A stretch of 50,285 bases of DNA from positions 1 to 50,285 of the forward strand of contig ONKX01000018.1 of assembly GCA_900318555.1 (NCBI GenBank). The letters run 5' to 3'. Position numbers and translations under genes: made by a program. Numbering within the stretch: the first letter of the stretch is position 1; the number at the start of each line of letters is the position of its first letter. Below the pieces are notes generated by a model, which saw nothing but the letters and a program-made list of their open reading frames with translations, was not told the DNA's origin and ran no database searches. Of this stretch, positions 44,590 to 50,285 are shown piece after piece. The stretch comes from an uncultured Prevotellaceae bacterium. Its GTDB lineage: Bacteria; Bacteroidota; Bacteroidia; Bacteroidales; Bacteroidaceae.

Positions 44590-45063
44590 ATGAAAAAGAT
44601 TGTAGTATGTTTCGTGGCCCTGATGGCCTTCATTGCCTGCTCCGAGCAGAAACCCTTTGCCTATCGCGGACTCTCTTTCTCCATGCCTGCCAGTCAGTTG
44701 GTCGATTCGCTGTTGGCGCGCGGATTCCTCATCGACTCAGCCACGTCCGACAGTGGCAGCCAGTATCAGCTCTACAAGGTCGGTGAACCCTATCGTGTGC
44801 TGGTGGCTTACGAGAACGACCAGTTGAAAGCCATTCAGGAGAACTATCACCTCTCGACCAACGACAGTACGCGCCGCCTGTGGCAGGAACTTCGCGACGG
44901 ACTGGAGAAAGACCTCGATGCATGGCCCAACTGCCCCATCCTCAAGGATGATCACAAGAAAGCTGATTTCGAGACCGACGGCGGTTTCGTATCGGTCATT
45001 CTCGAGAACACCTATAAACCGACGCTGATGGTGCTCTATCAAGCCAAAAAGGAGAAGAAGTAG
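44590..45063 (+). CDS. Small lipoprotein of unknown function
   Basis: 157 residues. A lipobox FIAC gives a lipid Cys at 17 (MAFIACSEQ). The mature part has FAYRGLSFSMPASQLVDSLLARGF, whose first 18 residues suggest a small alpha/beta repeat like a PASTA- or YcfL-like fold, but I do not recognise the family. It follows the DUF5703 gene by 16 bp and precedes a strong terminator, so it closes that transcript. Confidence 0.75.
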   Translation: MKKIVVCFVALMAFIACSEQKPFAYRGLSFSMPASQLVDSLLARGFLIDSATSDSGSQYQLYKVGEPYRVLVAYENDQLKAIQENYHLSTNDSTRRLWQELRDGLEKDLDAWPNCPILKDDHKKADFETDGGFVSVILENTYKPTLMVLYQAKKEKK

Positions 45064-45093
45064 GAGTTTGATAGTTAAATAATCATAAAACTT

Positions 45094-45120
45094 ACGCGCG
45101 AGAATCCATTCCTCGCGCGT
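45094..45120 (+). terminator. Terminator before the ribosomal protein operon
   Basis: ACGCGCGAG (45094-45102), a 9-base loop, CTCGCGCGT (45112-45120) and a T-rich tail. Confidence 0.85.
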
Positions 45121-45137
45121 ATTTTAATAAAAAAGCG

Positions 45138-45145
45138 TACCTTTG
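45138..45145 (+). promoter_or_regulatory. -7 element of the rplM promoter
   Basis: TACCTTTG, followed by CAGTCC where transcription should begin (about 45152). No clear -33 element. Confidence 0.6.
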
Positions 45146-45149
45146 CAGT

Positions 45150-45386
45150 CCGATTTAGGGGAAAACACTTAGAATCCCCGTGGACTGGAGTGTGAATAGC
45201 AACGTCTTTGGCCGGACGTCGTGGTTCGTGAATCGCTGGTTCAACCATCCGCAATATGCCTGTTTACAGGGACAGCGGAGCGCACGTTAGACTAACAACC
45301 GGGAGTTAGACCTCGGGTGTTTATTTATGTGCGTACATTATTATATTAATAAAGAACTGTTTTTTAGTAGTAAAAATTTAAAAGAA
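45150..45386 (+). promoter_or_regulatory. Structured 5' leader of rplM-rpsI, probable autoregulatory element
   Basis: About 235 nt without a gene. Helices visible: GGGG...CCCC (45168-45189), ACGTC...GACGT around 45199-45220, CCGC..CCTG-TTTA-CAGG..GCGG (about 45250-45279) and GTTAGACTAAC near 45287. A GC-rich hairpin, CCGGGAG/CTCGGG, sits before the start region. Ribosomal operons are commonly controlled by leader RNAs that bind one of their own proteins, and the length and structure here fit that. No known Bacteroidetes leader was recognised by sequence. Confidence 0.5.
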
Positions 45387-45854
45387 ATGAACACGTTAAG
45401 TTACAAGACCGTTTCCGTATCTAAGGAAGCTGCTCGTGAGCAGAAGGAATGGGTGGTCATCGACGCTACCGACCAGGTAGTAGGCCGTCTGGCTTCAAAG
45501 GTCGCTAAGATCATCCGCGGAAAGTACAAGCCCACATTCACTCCTAACCAGGACTGTGGTGACAATGTCATTATCATCAATGCCCAGAACATTATCTTTA
45601 CTGGCAAGAAAGAAACCGACAAGGTTTACACCCGTTACACCGGCTATCCCGGAGGTCAGCGTTTCAACACTCCCGCACAGCTCCGCAAGAAGCCGTTCGG
45701 AACAGAGCGCATCCTGAAGCACGCTGTCAAGGGTATGCTCCCCAAAGGCCCCCTCGGCCGTGCGCTGCTCAACAACCTGTATGTCTACGAAGGCACCGAG
45801 CATCCTCATACCGCTCAGAAGCCCAAGGCTATCGACATCAACCAGTATAAGTAA
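45387..45854 (+). CDS. rplM: Ribosomal protein L13
   Basis: 155 residues of the large subunit, with WVVIDATDQVVGRLASKVAK and the family motif GMLPKGPLGRALLNNLYVYEG. ATG 45387 (MNTLSYKTV) is chosen over an in-frame earlier start at 45327 within the leader. rpsI follows after 34 bp, the conserved rplM-rpsI pair. Confidence 0.96.
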   Translation: MNTLSYKTVSVSKEAAREQKEWVVIDATDQVVGRLASKVAKIIRGKYKPTFTPNQDCGDNVIIINAQNIIFTGKKETDKVYTRYTGYPGGQRFNTPAQLRKKPFGTERILKHAVKGMLPKGPLGRALLNNLYVYEGTEHPHTAQKPKAIDINQYK

Positions 45855-45888
45855 GTTTATAGTTTAAAGATTAAAGATAATAGTTAAG

Positions 45889-46275
45889 ATGGAATACATC
45901 AACGCAATAGGTCGTCGCAAGAGCTCAGTAGCTCGCGTTTATCTGTCAGAGGGTAATGGCAAGATCACGATCAACAAGAAAGATTTGGAAGTCTACTTCC
46001 CATCGGCTATCCTGCAGTATGTCGTTAAGCAGCCGCTCAACCTGCTCGAGGTAGCTGAGAAATATGATATCAAGGTAAACCTCGACGGTGGTGGTTTCAC
46101 AGGTCAGAGCCAGGCTCTCCGCCTCGCCATCGCTCGTGCACTCGTGAAAATCAACGAAGAGGACAAGAAAAAGCTCAAGGATGCCGGTTTCCTGACACGC
46201 GATGCTCGTGAGGTTGAGCGTAAGAAGCCAGGTCAGCCCAAGGCTCGTCGTCGCTTCCAGTTCAGTAAGCGTTAA
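45889..46275 (+). CDS. rpsI: Ribosomal protein S9
   Basis: 128 residues, small subunit. GRRKSSVARVYL at the start, GGGFTGQSQALRLAIARAL in the middle and the C-terminal basic tail RRRFQFSKR that reaches the P-site tRNA. Second gene of the rplM-rpsI operon. Confidence 0.96.
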   Translation: MEYINAIGRRKSSVARVYLSEGNGKITINKKDLEVYFPSAILQYVVKQPLNLLEVAEKYDIKVNLDGGGFTGQSQALRLAIARALVKINEEDKKKLKDAGFLTRDAREVERKKPGQPKARRRFQFSKR

Positions 46276-46277
46276 GA

Positions 46278-46411
46278 TTGGCTGTTGGCTTTTAGCTTTT
46301 GGCTATTGGCCATAACCGATACTGAATAGTTTAGCATCTAAACTGGTGGGATTCGTCCTAGAACCTCTAGAACATCTAGTTTCTCTAGCTCCTCTAGAAC
46401 ATCTAGTTCCG
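46278..46411. repeat. Two short-period tracts: 7-bp (TTGGCTN) and 9-bp (CTAGAACNT)
   Basis: 46278-46312 has TTGGCTG, TTGGCTT, TTAGCTT, TTGGCTA, TTGGCCA. 46358-46411 has CTAGAACCT, CTAGAACAT, CTAGTTTCT, CTAGCTCCT, CTAGAACAT, CTAGTTCCG. Both lie in the 208-bp gap between rpsI and rpsB, which holds no other recognisable feature. Confidence 0.85.
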
Positions 46412-46483
46412 ACTACCCCCCGGCTGATTCTAACAAAACAGAATTAAAAAGAAAGTAAACAATTAAAAAAAGACAAAGAAACA

Positions 46484-47353
46484 ATGGCAAGAACAAATTT
46501 TGACCAGTTGCTCCAGGCAGGCTGCCACTTTGGCCACCTGAAGCGTAAGTGGAACCCAGCAATGGCTCCCTACATCTATACAGAGCGTAACGGTATCCAC
46601 ATCATCGACCTCCACAAGACAGTCATCAAGATCGACGAGGCTGCAGACGCACTCAAGCAGATTGCCAAGAGTGGCAAGAAGATCCTGTTCGTCGCTACTA
46701 AGAAACAGACTAAGGAAATCATCGCAGAGAAAGCTCAGAGCGTTGGTATGCCTTACGTAATCGAGCGCTGGCCCGGTGGAATGTTGACAAACTTCCCCAC
46801 CATCCGCAAGGCCGTCAAGAAAATGGCGAACATCGACAAGCTTATGACTGATGGTACTTTCAACAACCTCTCAAAGCGTGAGCTCCTGCAGGTTACCCGT
46901 CAGCGTGCTAAGCTCGAGAAGAACCTCGGTTCTATCGCTGACCTCACCCGTCTGCCCTCTGCACTCTTCGTTGTTGACGTACTCAAGGAGCAGATTGCCG
47001 TTCGCGAGGCCAACCGTCTGGGTATCCCCGTATTCGGTATCGTCGACTCTAACTCCGACCCCAAGAACATCGACTTCATCATCCCCGCTAACGACGACGC
47101 TAAGGACAGTGTAGAGGTTATCCTCTCTGCTTGCTGTGCTGCCATCAACGAGGGCATCGAGGAGCGTAAGGTCGAGAAGGCTGATGAGAAGGCTGCCGAC
47201 GAGCAGGAAGAAGCTGCTGCTGAGGATGCAAAGCCCAAGCGCCAGGCCCGCAAGCCCCGCAAGGCTGCTGAGGCTCCCGCCGAGGAGGCTCCCGTAGCTG
47301 AGGCTGCTGCTGAGGCTGAGGCTCCCGCCGCAGAAGAGGCTGCCGCTGAGTAA
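46484..47353 (+). CDS. rpsB: Ribosomal protein S2 with Ala/Glu-rich extension
   Basis: 289 residues. The S2 core (about 1-225) has AGCHFGHLKRKWNPAMAPYI, ATKKQTKEII and the metal-site FGIVDSNSDPKNIDFIIPAND (about 185-205). Residues from about 226 form a low-complexity tail of Ala, Glu, Lys and Pro (EEAAAEDAKPKRQARKPRK), common in Bacteroidetes S2. rpsB precedes tsf as in most bacteria. Confidence 0.95.
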   Translation: MARTNFDQLLQAGCHFGHLKRKWNPAMAPYIYTERNGIHIIDLHKTVIKIDEAADALKQIAKSGKKILFVATKKQTKEIIAEKAQSVGMPYVIERWPGGMLTNFPTIRKAVKKMANIDKLMTDGTFNNLSKRELLQVTRQRAKLEKNLGSIADLTRLPSALFVVDVLKEQIAVREANRLGIPVFGIVDSNSDPKNIDFIIPANDDAKDSVEVILSACCAAINEGIEERKVEKADEKAADEQEEAAAEDAKPKRQARKPRKAAEAPAEEAPVAEAAAEAEAPAAEEAAAE

Positions 47354-47377
47354 AGCGTGTCGCCGCCAATGGCGTCG

Positions 47378-47430
47378 AAATTCCGAAATCCCGGAATTCC
47401 GAAATAACGAAAATAACGTAATAACGAAAA
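47378..47430. repeat. 8-bp-period tract (AAATTCCG/AAATAACG)
   Basis: AAATTCCG, AAATCCCG, GAATTCCG, AAATAACG and further variants fill the gap between rpsB and tsf. Confidence 0.8.
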
Positions 47431-47446
47431 AAATTAAAGAATAACA

Positions 47447-48442
47447 ATGGCAATTTCAATTGACGATATCAAGAAGCTTCGCGCTATGACCGGCGCTGGT
47501 CTCGCCGACGTAAAGAAGGCACTGACCGAGGCCGAGGGCGACTTCGACAAGGCCAAGGAGCTCCTCCGCGAGCGTGGCCTCGCTATCGCTGCCAAGCGTA
47601 GCGACCGTGAGACATCTAATGGTTGTGTACTCGTAAAGAAGGTGGATGGCTTCGCCGCTATGCTCGCACTCAAGTGTGAGACCGACTTCGTGGCTAATGG
47701 TGCCGACTTCATCGCACTCACACAGGCTATCCTCGACGCAGCAATCGCTGCCAAGGCTGCCGACATCGAGGCTGTCAAGAACCTCACCATCAACGGTCAG
47801 ACCGCTCAGGAGGCCGTCACACAGCGTTCCGGTATCACCGGTGAGAAGATGGAGCTCGACGGTTACCTCACCCTTGAGGGCGACAACGTAGAGGTTTACG
47901 ACCACATGGGCAAGCACACCCTGTGCACCATGGTCCAGACCAACAAGCCCGCTGCCGAGCAGGGTCACCTCGTGGCTATGCAGGTTGCTGCTATGAAGCC
48001 CGTAGCTCTCGACGCACAGAGCGTCGACCAGAAGATCCTCGACGAGGAGTACAAGACCTCTTTCGAGAAGACCAAGCTCGAGCAGGTCGAGAAGTTCGTT
48101 GAGATGAAGCTCAAGAAGGCTGGCATCAACCCCAACCTCGTTGACTCTGAGGACCACATCGAGTCTAACACCGCCAAGGGCTGGCTCACCAAGGAGCAGG
48201 CCGACGAGGCTCGCAAGGTCATCGCCGATGCAAAGGTCGAGGGCGAGGCAAACCTCAAGATGCCTATGATCGAGAACATCGCCAAGGGTCGCGTCCAGAA
48301 GTTCCTCAAGGAAAGCTGCCTCGTTGACCAGGAGTTCCAGTTCGGCGACGGCGACAAGGCTACTGTTGCTCAGTGGCTCGCCAAGCAGGACAAAGACCTG
48401 AAGATCGTCGCTTTCAAGCGCTTCACGCTTGTTGCCGACTAA
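47447..48442 (+). CDS. tsf: Elongation factor Ts
   Basis: 331 residues, the EF-Tu nucleotide exchange factor. The N-terminal UBA-like domain has KKLRAMTGAGLADVKKALTE and the core TDFVAN (KCETDFVANGADFIALTQ). A C-terminal helical part has AKGRVQKFLKESCLVDQEF. Normal length. A terminator follows at 48480. Confidence 0.95.
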   Translation: MAISIDDIKKLRAMTGAGLADVKKALTEAEGDFDKAKELLRERGLAIAAKRSDRETSNGCVLVKKVDGFAAMLALKCETDFVANGADFIALTQAILDAAIAAKAADIEAVKNLTINGQTAQEAVTQRSGITGEKMELDGYLTLEGDNVEVYDHMGKHTLCTMVQTNKPAAEQGHLVAMQVAAMKPVALDAQSVDQKILDEEYKTSFEKTKLEQVEKFVEMKLKKAGINPNLVDSEDHIESNTAKGWLTKEQADEARKVIADAKVEGEANLKMPMIENIAKGRVQKFLKESCLVDQEFQFGDGDKATVAQWLAKQDKDLKIVAFKRFTLVAD

Positions 48443-48479
48443 TTCGCAACACATTACTTCCTTTTATAATCAAAAAAAG

Positions 48480-48512
48480 TCCGCAGCGCCTTCCAGCCTG
48501 CGGATTTTTTTT
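48480..48512 (+). terminator. Terminator of tsf
   Basis: TCCGCAG (48480-48486), an 11-base loop, CTGCGGA (48498-48504) and T8; the A run before it extends the stem. Confidence 0.9.
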
Positions 48513-48528
48513 CTCTGTGTGCTCTTAG

Positions 48529-48876
48529 TTAGAGGTGTCTGTTGCGCAGTGTCACGCCTAAGATACGCATGTAGTCGCGGAACTGCTCCTCAGTCAATAT
48601 GCGGTGCATCTCTCGTGCGTCTTTCCTCACCGCCTGATGAATCATGTGTCGCTGTCTCATACCCTGCACCTCGGCTGCCGTCTGCATGTCGTCCGTGAAA
48701 GTCTCGTGGATCGCCTCCACCTTATCCATCTGCTCGTCGTTCAGTCCCAGCACCTCCGAGAGGCGGTAGATGTCACAGTTCATGTCGAATCTTTTGTCCG
48801 AATTTTTACTCTGTGTCTCAGCGAAGCTTGTTGTCAGTGCCATTGCGGCAACTACTGTCAAAATAATCTTTTTCAT
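48529..48876 (-). CDS. Small periplasmic Spy/CpxP-like protein
   Basis: 115 residues with a signal peptide (MKKIILTVVAAMALTTSFAE). The mature helical protein has LGLNDEQMDKVEAIHETF and LTEEQFRDYMRILGVTL, two LTxxQ-like helices typical of small envelope-stress chaperones. ATG 48876 is used because the upstream frame (to 48966) is lysine-rich repeat DNA. Function is a suggestion from motif and size. Confidence 0.7.
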   Translation of the reverse strand: MKKIILTVVAAMALTTSFAETQSKNSDKRFDMNCDIYRLSEVLGLNDEQMDKVEAIHETFTDDMQTAAEVQGMRQRHMIHQAVRKDAREMHRILTEEQFRDYMRILGVTLRNRHL

Positions 48877-48886
48877 AATTTTCTTT

Positions 48887-48935
48887 TTTTTGTTAGTTAT
48901 CCTGTTTGTTATCTTTTTTGTTATCCCGAACATCT
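48887..48935. repeat. 12-bp-period tract (TTTGTTATC)
   Basis: TTAGTTATCCTG, TTTGTTATCTTT, TTTGTTATCCCG just upstream of the Spy-like gene. Confidence 0.7.
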
Positions 48936-49049
48936 TTGTCCTTGTTCTGCTTCTTTGACGCACCACAAAAAAGAAGGTTTAACGAAAAACCCATTTTTTT
49001 TCGCTAAACCTCCCTTTATACTACGTATAACTTTTTTTTCGTTCGGCCA

Positions 49050-49075
49050 CAAAAAACCCCGCCTTCGGGGCGGGG
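49050..49075 (-). terminator. Terminator of hsp20
   Basis: CCCCGCC (49057-49063) pairs with GGCGGGG (49069-49075). Read on the minus strand it is followed by TTTTTT (49056-49051). Confidence 0.88.
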
Positions 49076-49103
49076 CTTCATCCTTCTTACATCTTTTTAC
49101 CTG

Positions 49104-49532
49104 TTAAGCAATCTCAATTTGGCGCGACAGCTTTACCTTCTCTTCCACTACCTTCGGCAGTTCCACCGTCAGCACGCCGTCCTCCACCTTCGCCGATATC
49201 GCGTCCTTCTTCACGTCGTCCGGCAGTATCAGCGTCTGCTCGTATTTCGAGTAGCTGAATTCGCGGCGCAGATAGCGCACGTTCTTGTTTTCCTCCTCCT
49301 TATGTTCCTCCTTGTGTTCCATCTTCACCACCAGGTTACCCTCGTCGTTGATGTGCACGTTAAAGTCCTGCTTGTTCATGCCCGGAGCGGCCAGCTCCAC
49401 GGTATATGCTTTGTCCGACTCCTTCACGTTGATGGCCGGTGCGGTGCAGTTAGCCTTTGGCATCATGTCGTTGTAAAACAAATCGTTAAACACTGCAGGA
49501 ATCCAGTTGTTACTTCTCATTGTTGGCATCAT
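49104..49532 (-). CDS. Small heat shock protein, Hsp20/alpha-crystallin family
   Basis: 142 residues. The alpha-crystallin domain is at about 34-135 (YTVELAAPGMNKQDFNVHI and the closing DGVLTVELPKV), preceded by a short N-terminal arm with WIPAVFNDLF. It is an ATP-independent holdase. The ATG at 49532 has a full Shine-Dalgarno AGGAGGT about 8 bases ahead, rare in this window. An alternative start is the next ATG, 49529. Perfect inverted repeat DNA lies 140 bp upstream. Confidence 0.93.
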   Translation of the reverse strand: MMPTMRSNNWIPAVFNDLFYNDMMPKANCTAPAINVKESDKAYTVELAAPGMNKQDFNVHINDEGNLVVKMEHKEEHKEEENKNVRYLRREFSYSKYEQTLILPDDVKKDAISAKVEDGVLTVELPKVVEEKVKLSRQIEIA

Positions 49533-49537
49533 AGTTG

Positions 49538-49933
49538 TTACCTCCTAATTTCTTTTTTATTGTTACACATATTGTTTTGTTTGTTCTCTTTTGTCGGCCT
49601 TCCAGTGTACGTCCACCCTCCGGCCTTCACACTCCTTCTTTGCAACAACAATGCCAACCAATGAAATACAGACAAAATGACACAATTGTGTGTCATTTTG
49701 TCGTGTTTGTTGTTTGTTGGGGGCTTTACTTCCGCAGGTGTTTCCTCTTCGCTACGCACACCTGAGAGATGACCGTCGTCGCGAACGCCAATGAGCAGCC
49801 GTCCGCCGTCAGTATTGGCAAAAGCCGATACCGACTTAGCCAACTTACAAGCATCAGCCACACGGTATTTAAAGTCCTGCTGCTGGTGCTCCCCCTCCCG
49901 AATAAGCCTCAGAAGATACCCCTTGTCGTCCAT
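49538..49933 (-). pseudogene. Truncated AlbA/Schlafen-type putative DNA-binding protein
   Basis: From ATG 49933, residues ~1-58 are a good AlbA_2 N-terminal domain: LLRLIREGEHQQQDFKYRV, FANTDGGRLLIGVRDDG, LSGVRSEEE. After EEE (about 49755) the frame continues as unrelated residues (TPAEVKPPTNNKHDKM...) to 49538 over what is probably the hsp20 upstream region. Full-length relatives are several hundred residues. The gene is therefore a 5' remnant cut by a deletion or rearrangement. A -7 element TATCTTTG survives at 49949-49942. Confidence 0.7.
49671..49702. promoter_or_regulatory. Perfect 13-bp inverted repeat upstream of hsp20
   Basis: GACAAAATGACAC (49671-49683), six bases, GTGTCATTTTGTC (49690-49702). 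It lies 140 bp before the hsp20 start codon and could be an operator or a terminator of the truncated gene. It does not match the CIRCE heat-shock operator. Confidence 0.6.
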
Positions 49934-49971
49934 ACGCTCTGCAAAGATACAACAAAAACACGAAGAAACAG

Positions 49972-50285
49972 TTGTCACGCGATAGTCAACCAAAATCAGA
50001 AAACGTCAGGTAAACCTTAAGCTTGGAACCGCTAAACTCCAAGTTTACCGGCACTAAAATGCAATACTCCGAAAGTAATTTTGAATACTTTTGGAGTATT
50101 TTTGATTACTCCAAGAGTATTGCCCGATACCTTCCCTGCTAACCGTCATTCTCCTACCGGCTGTCGGCTCTGCTCCCTGCTGTCGGCCGGACAGCAGGGA
50201 GCAGAGCGCCGTTCAGCCCGTAAGGTGACGAGTCAATGTCAAATAGTTCGTCAATAACCCTTGGTTATTTGTGAATAAGGCACGC
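49972..50285. repeat. Dispersed element, copy 2 (runs off the window)
   Basis: Same left end as copy 1 (TTGTCACGCGATAGTCAACC), then 17-bp units with 21-bp period at 50063, 50084 and 50105 (AATACTCCGAAAGTAAT, AATACTTTTGGAGTATT, ATTACTCCAAGAGTATT). The core has a perfect 13-bp inverted repeat GCTCCCTGCTGTC/GACAGCAGGGAGC (50172-50202). Array B begins at 50253 with AATAACCCTTGGTTATT, and the next unit starts at 50274. Unit order and sequences differ from copy 1, while spacing is the same. Confidence 0.85.

Noticed and set aside
49671-49702. CIRCE (HrcA) operator
   Set aside because: CIRCE is TTAGCACTC-N9-GAGTGCTAA; the repeat here has a different sequence and spacing.

Overview
The window is a chromosomal segment of a Bacteroidales bacterium, most probably Prevotella or a close relative (Prevotella, Segatella, Xylanibacter). 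Three things point there. Promoters repeatedly show the Bacteroidetes pattern TTTG-N19-21-TAnnTTTG. Shine-Dalgarno sites are almost absent. Gene content is typical of the group: type V (Mfa/Fim-like) fimbrial proteins, DUF3575/DUF3868 proteins, an OstA-like protein, a FadL-like porin and an Lpt/Mla envelope set. The species cannot be fixed from the sequence alone.

Layout. 1-4309: the tail of an unidentified gene, mlaF-mlaE (minus), a BASS-family transporter and a PIG-L deacetylase that lacks its usual NagB half. 4363-10824: a five-gene fimbrial operon (DUF3575, DUF3868/OmpA, Mfa1-like pilin, Mfa2/FimB-like anchor, then a lipoprotein fusing a thioredoxin/TlpA domain to a second Mfa1-like pilin). 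10825-18960: an accessory region with a dispersed element of 21-bp-period palindromes, a strongly structured ~280-nt leader RNA, a type IIG restriction-modification enzyme, a second PD-(D/E)XK protein, a zinc-ribbon protein, a three-gene DUF4417 unit on the minus strand, and a small RNA gene lying opposite that unit's leader. 19127-34835: core genes lptB, tig, clpP-clpX-recQ, guaB, two PpiC/SurA-type foldases, an OstA-like gene, mutL and an OmpA protein. 34870-48876: tRNA-Val, fadL, pgpH, gltX, waaA, a gamma-carbonic-anhydrase-like protein, a DUF5703 glycosidase-like protein, a small lipoprotein, then rplM-rpsI-rpsB-tsf and a small Spy-like protein. 49050-50285: hsp20, a truncated AlbA/Schlafen-type gene and a second copy of the 21-bp-period element running off the end.

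Functional links. Several genes serve the outer envelope: Mla lipid transport, LptB, OstA, SurA-like chaperones, WaaA, FadL and OmpA. The fimbrial operon holds everything expected for a type V pilus plus one unusual fusion subunit. The defence-like genes are inserted between the fimbrial operon and the core block that starts at lptB.

Two things recur throughout. Many gaps between genes hold degenerate tandem repeats of 7-9 bp, and two such tracts sit in frame inside genes (waaA and the DUF5703 gene). Several start codons lie only a few bases after the -7 promoter element, which suggests nearly leaderless mRNAs. The strongest candidates for something undescribed are the thioredoxin-fimbrillin fusion, the 21-bp palindrome arrays and the structured RNA ahead of the restriction genes.
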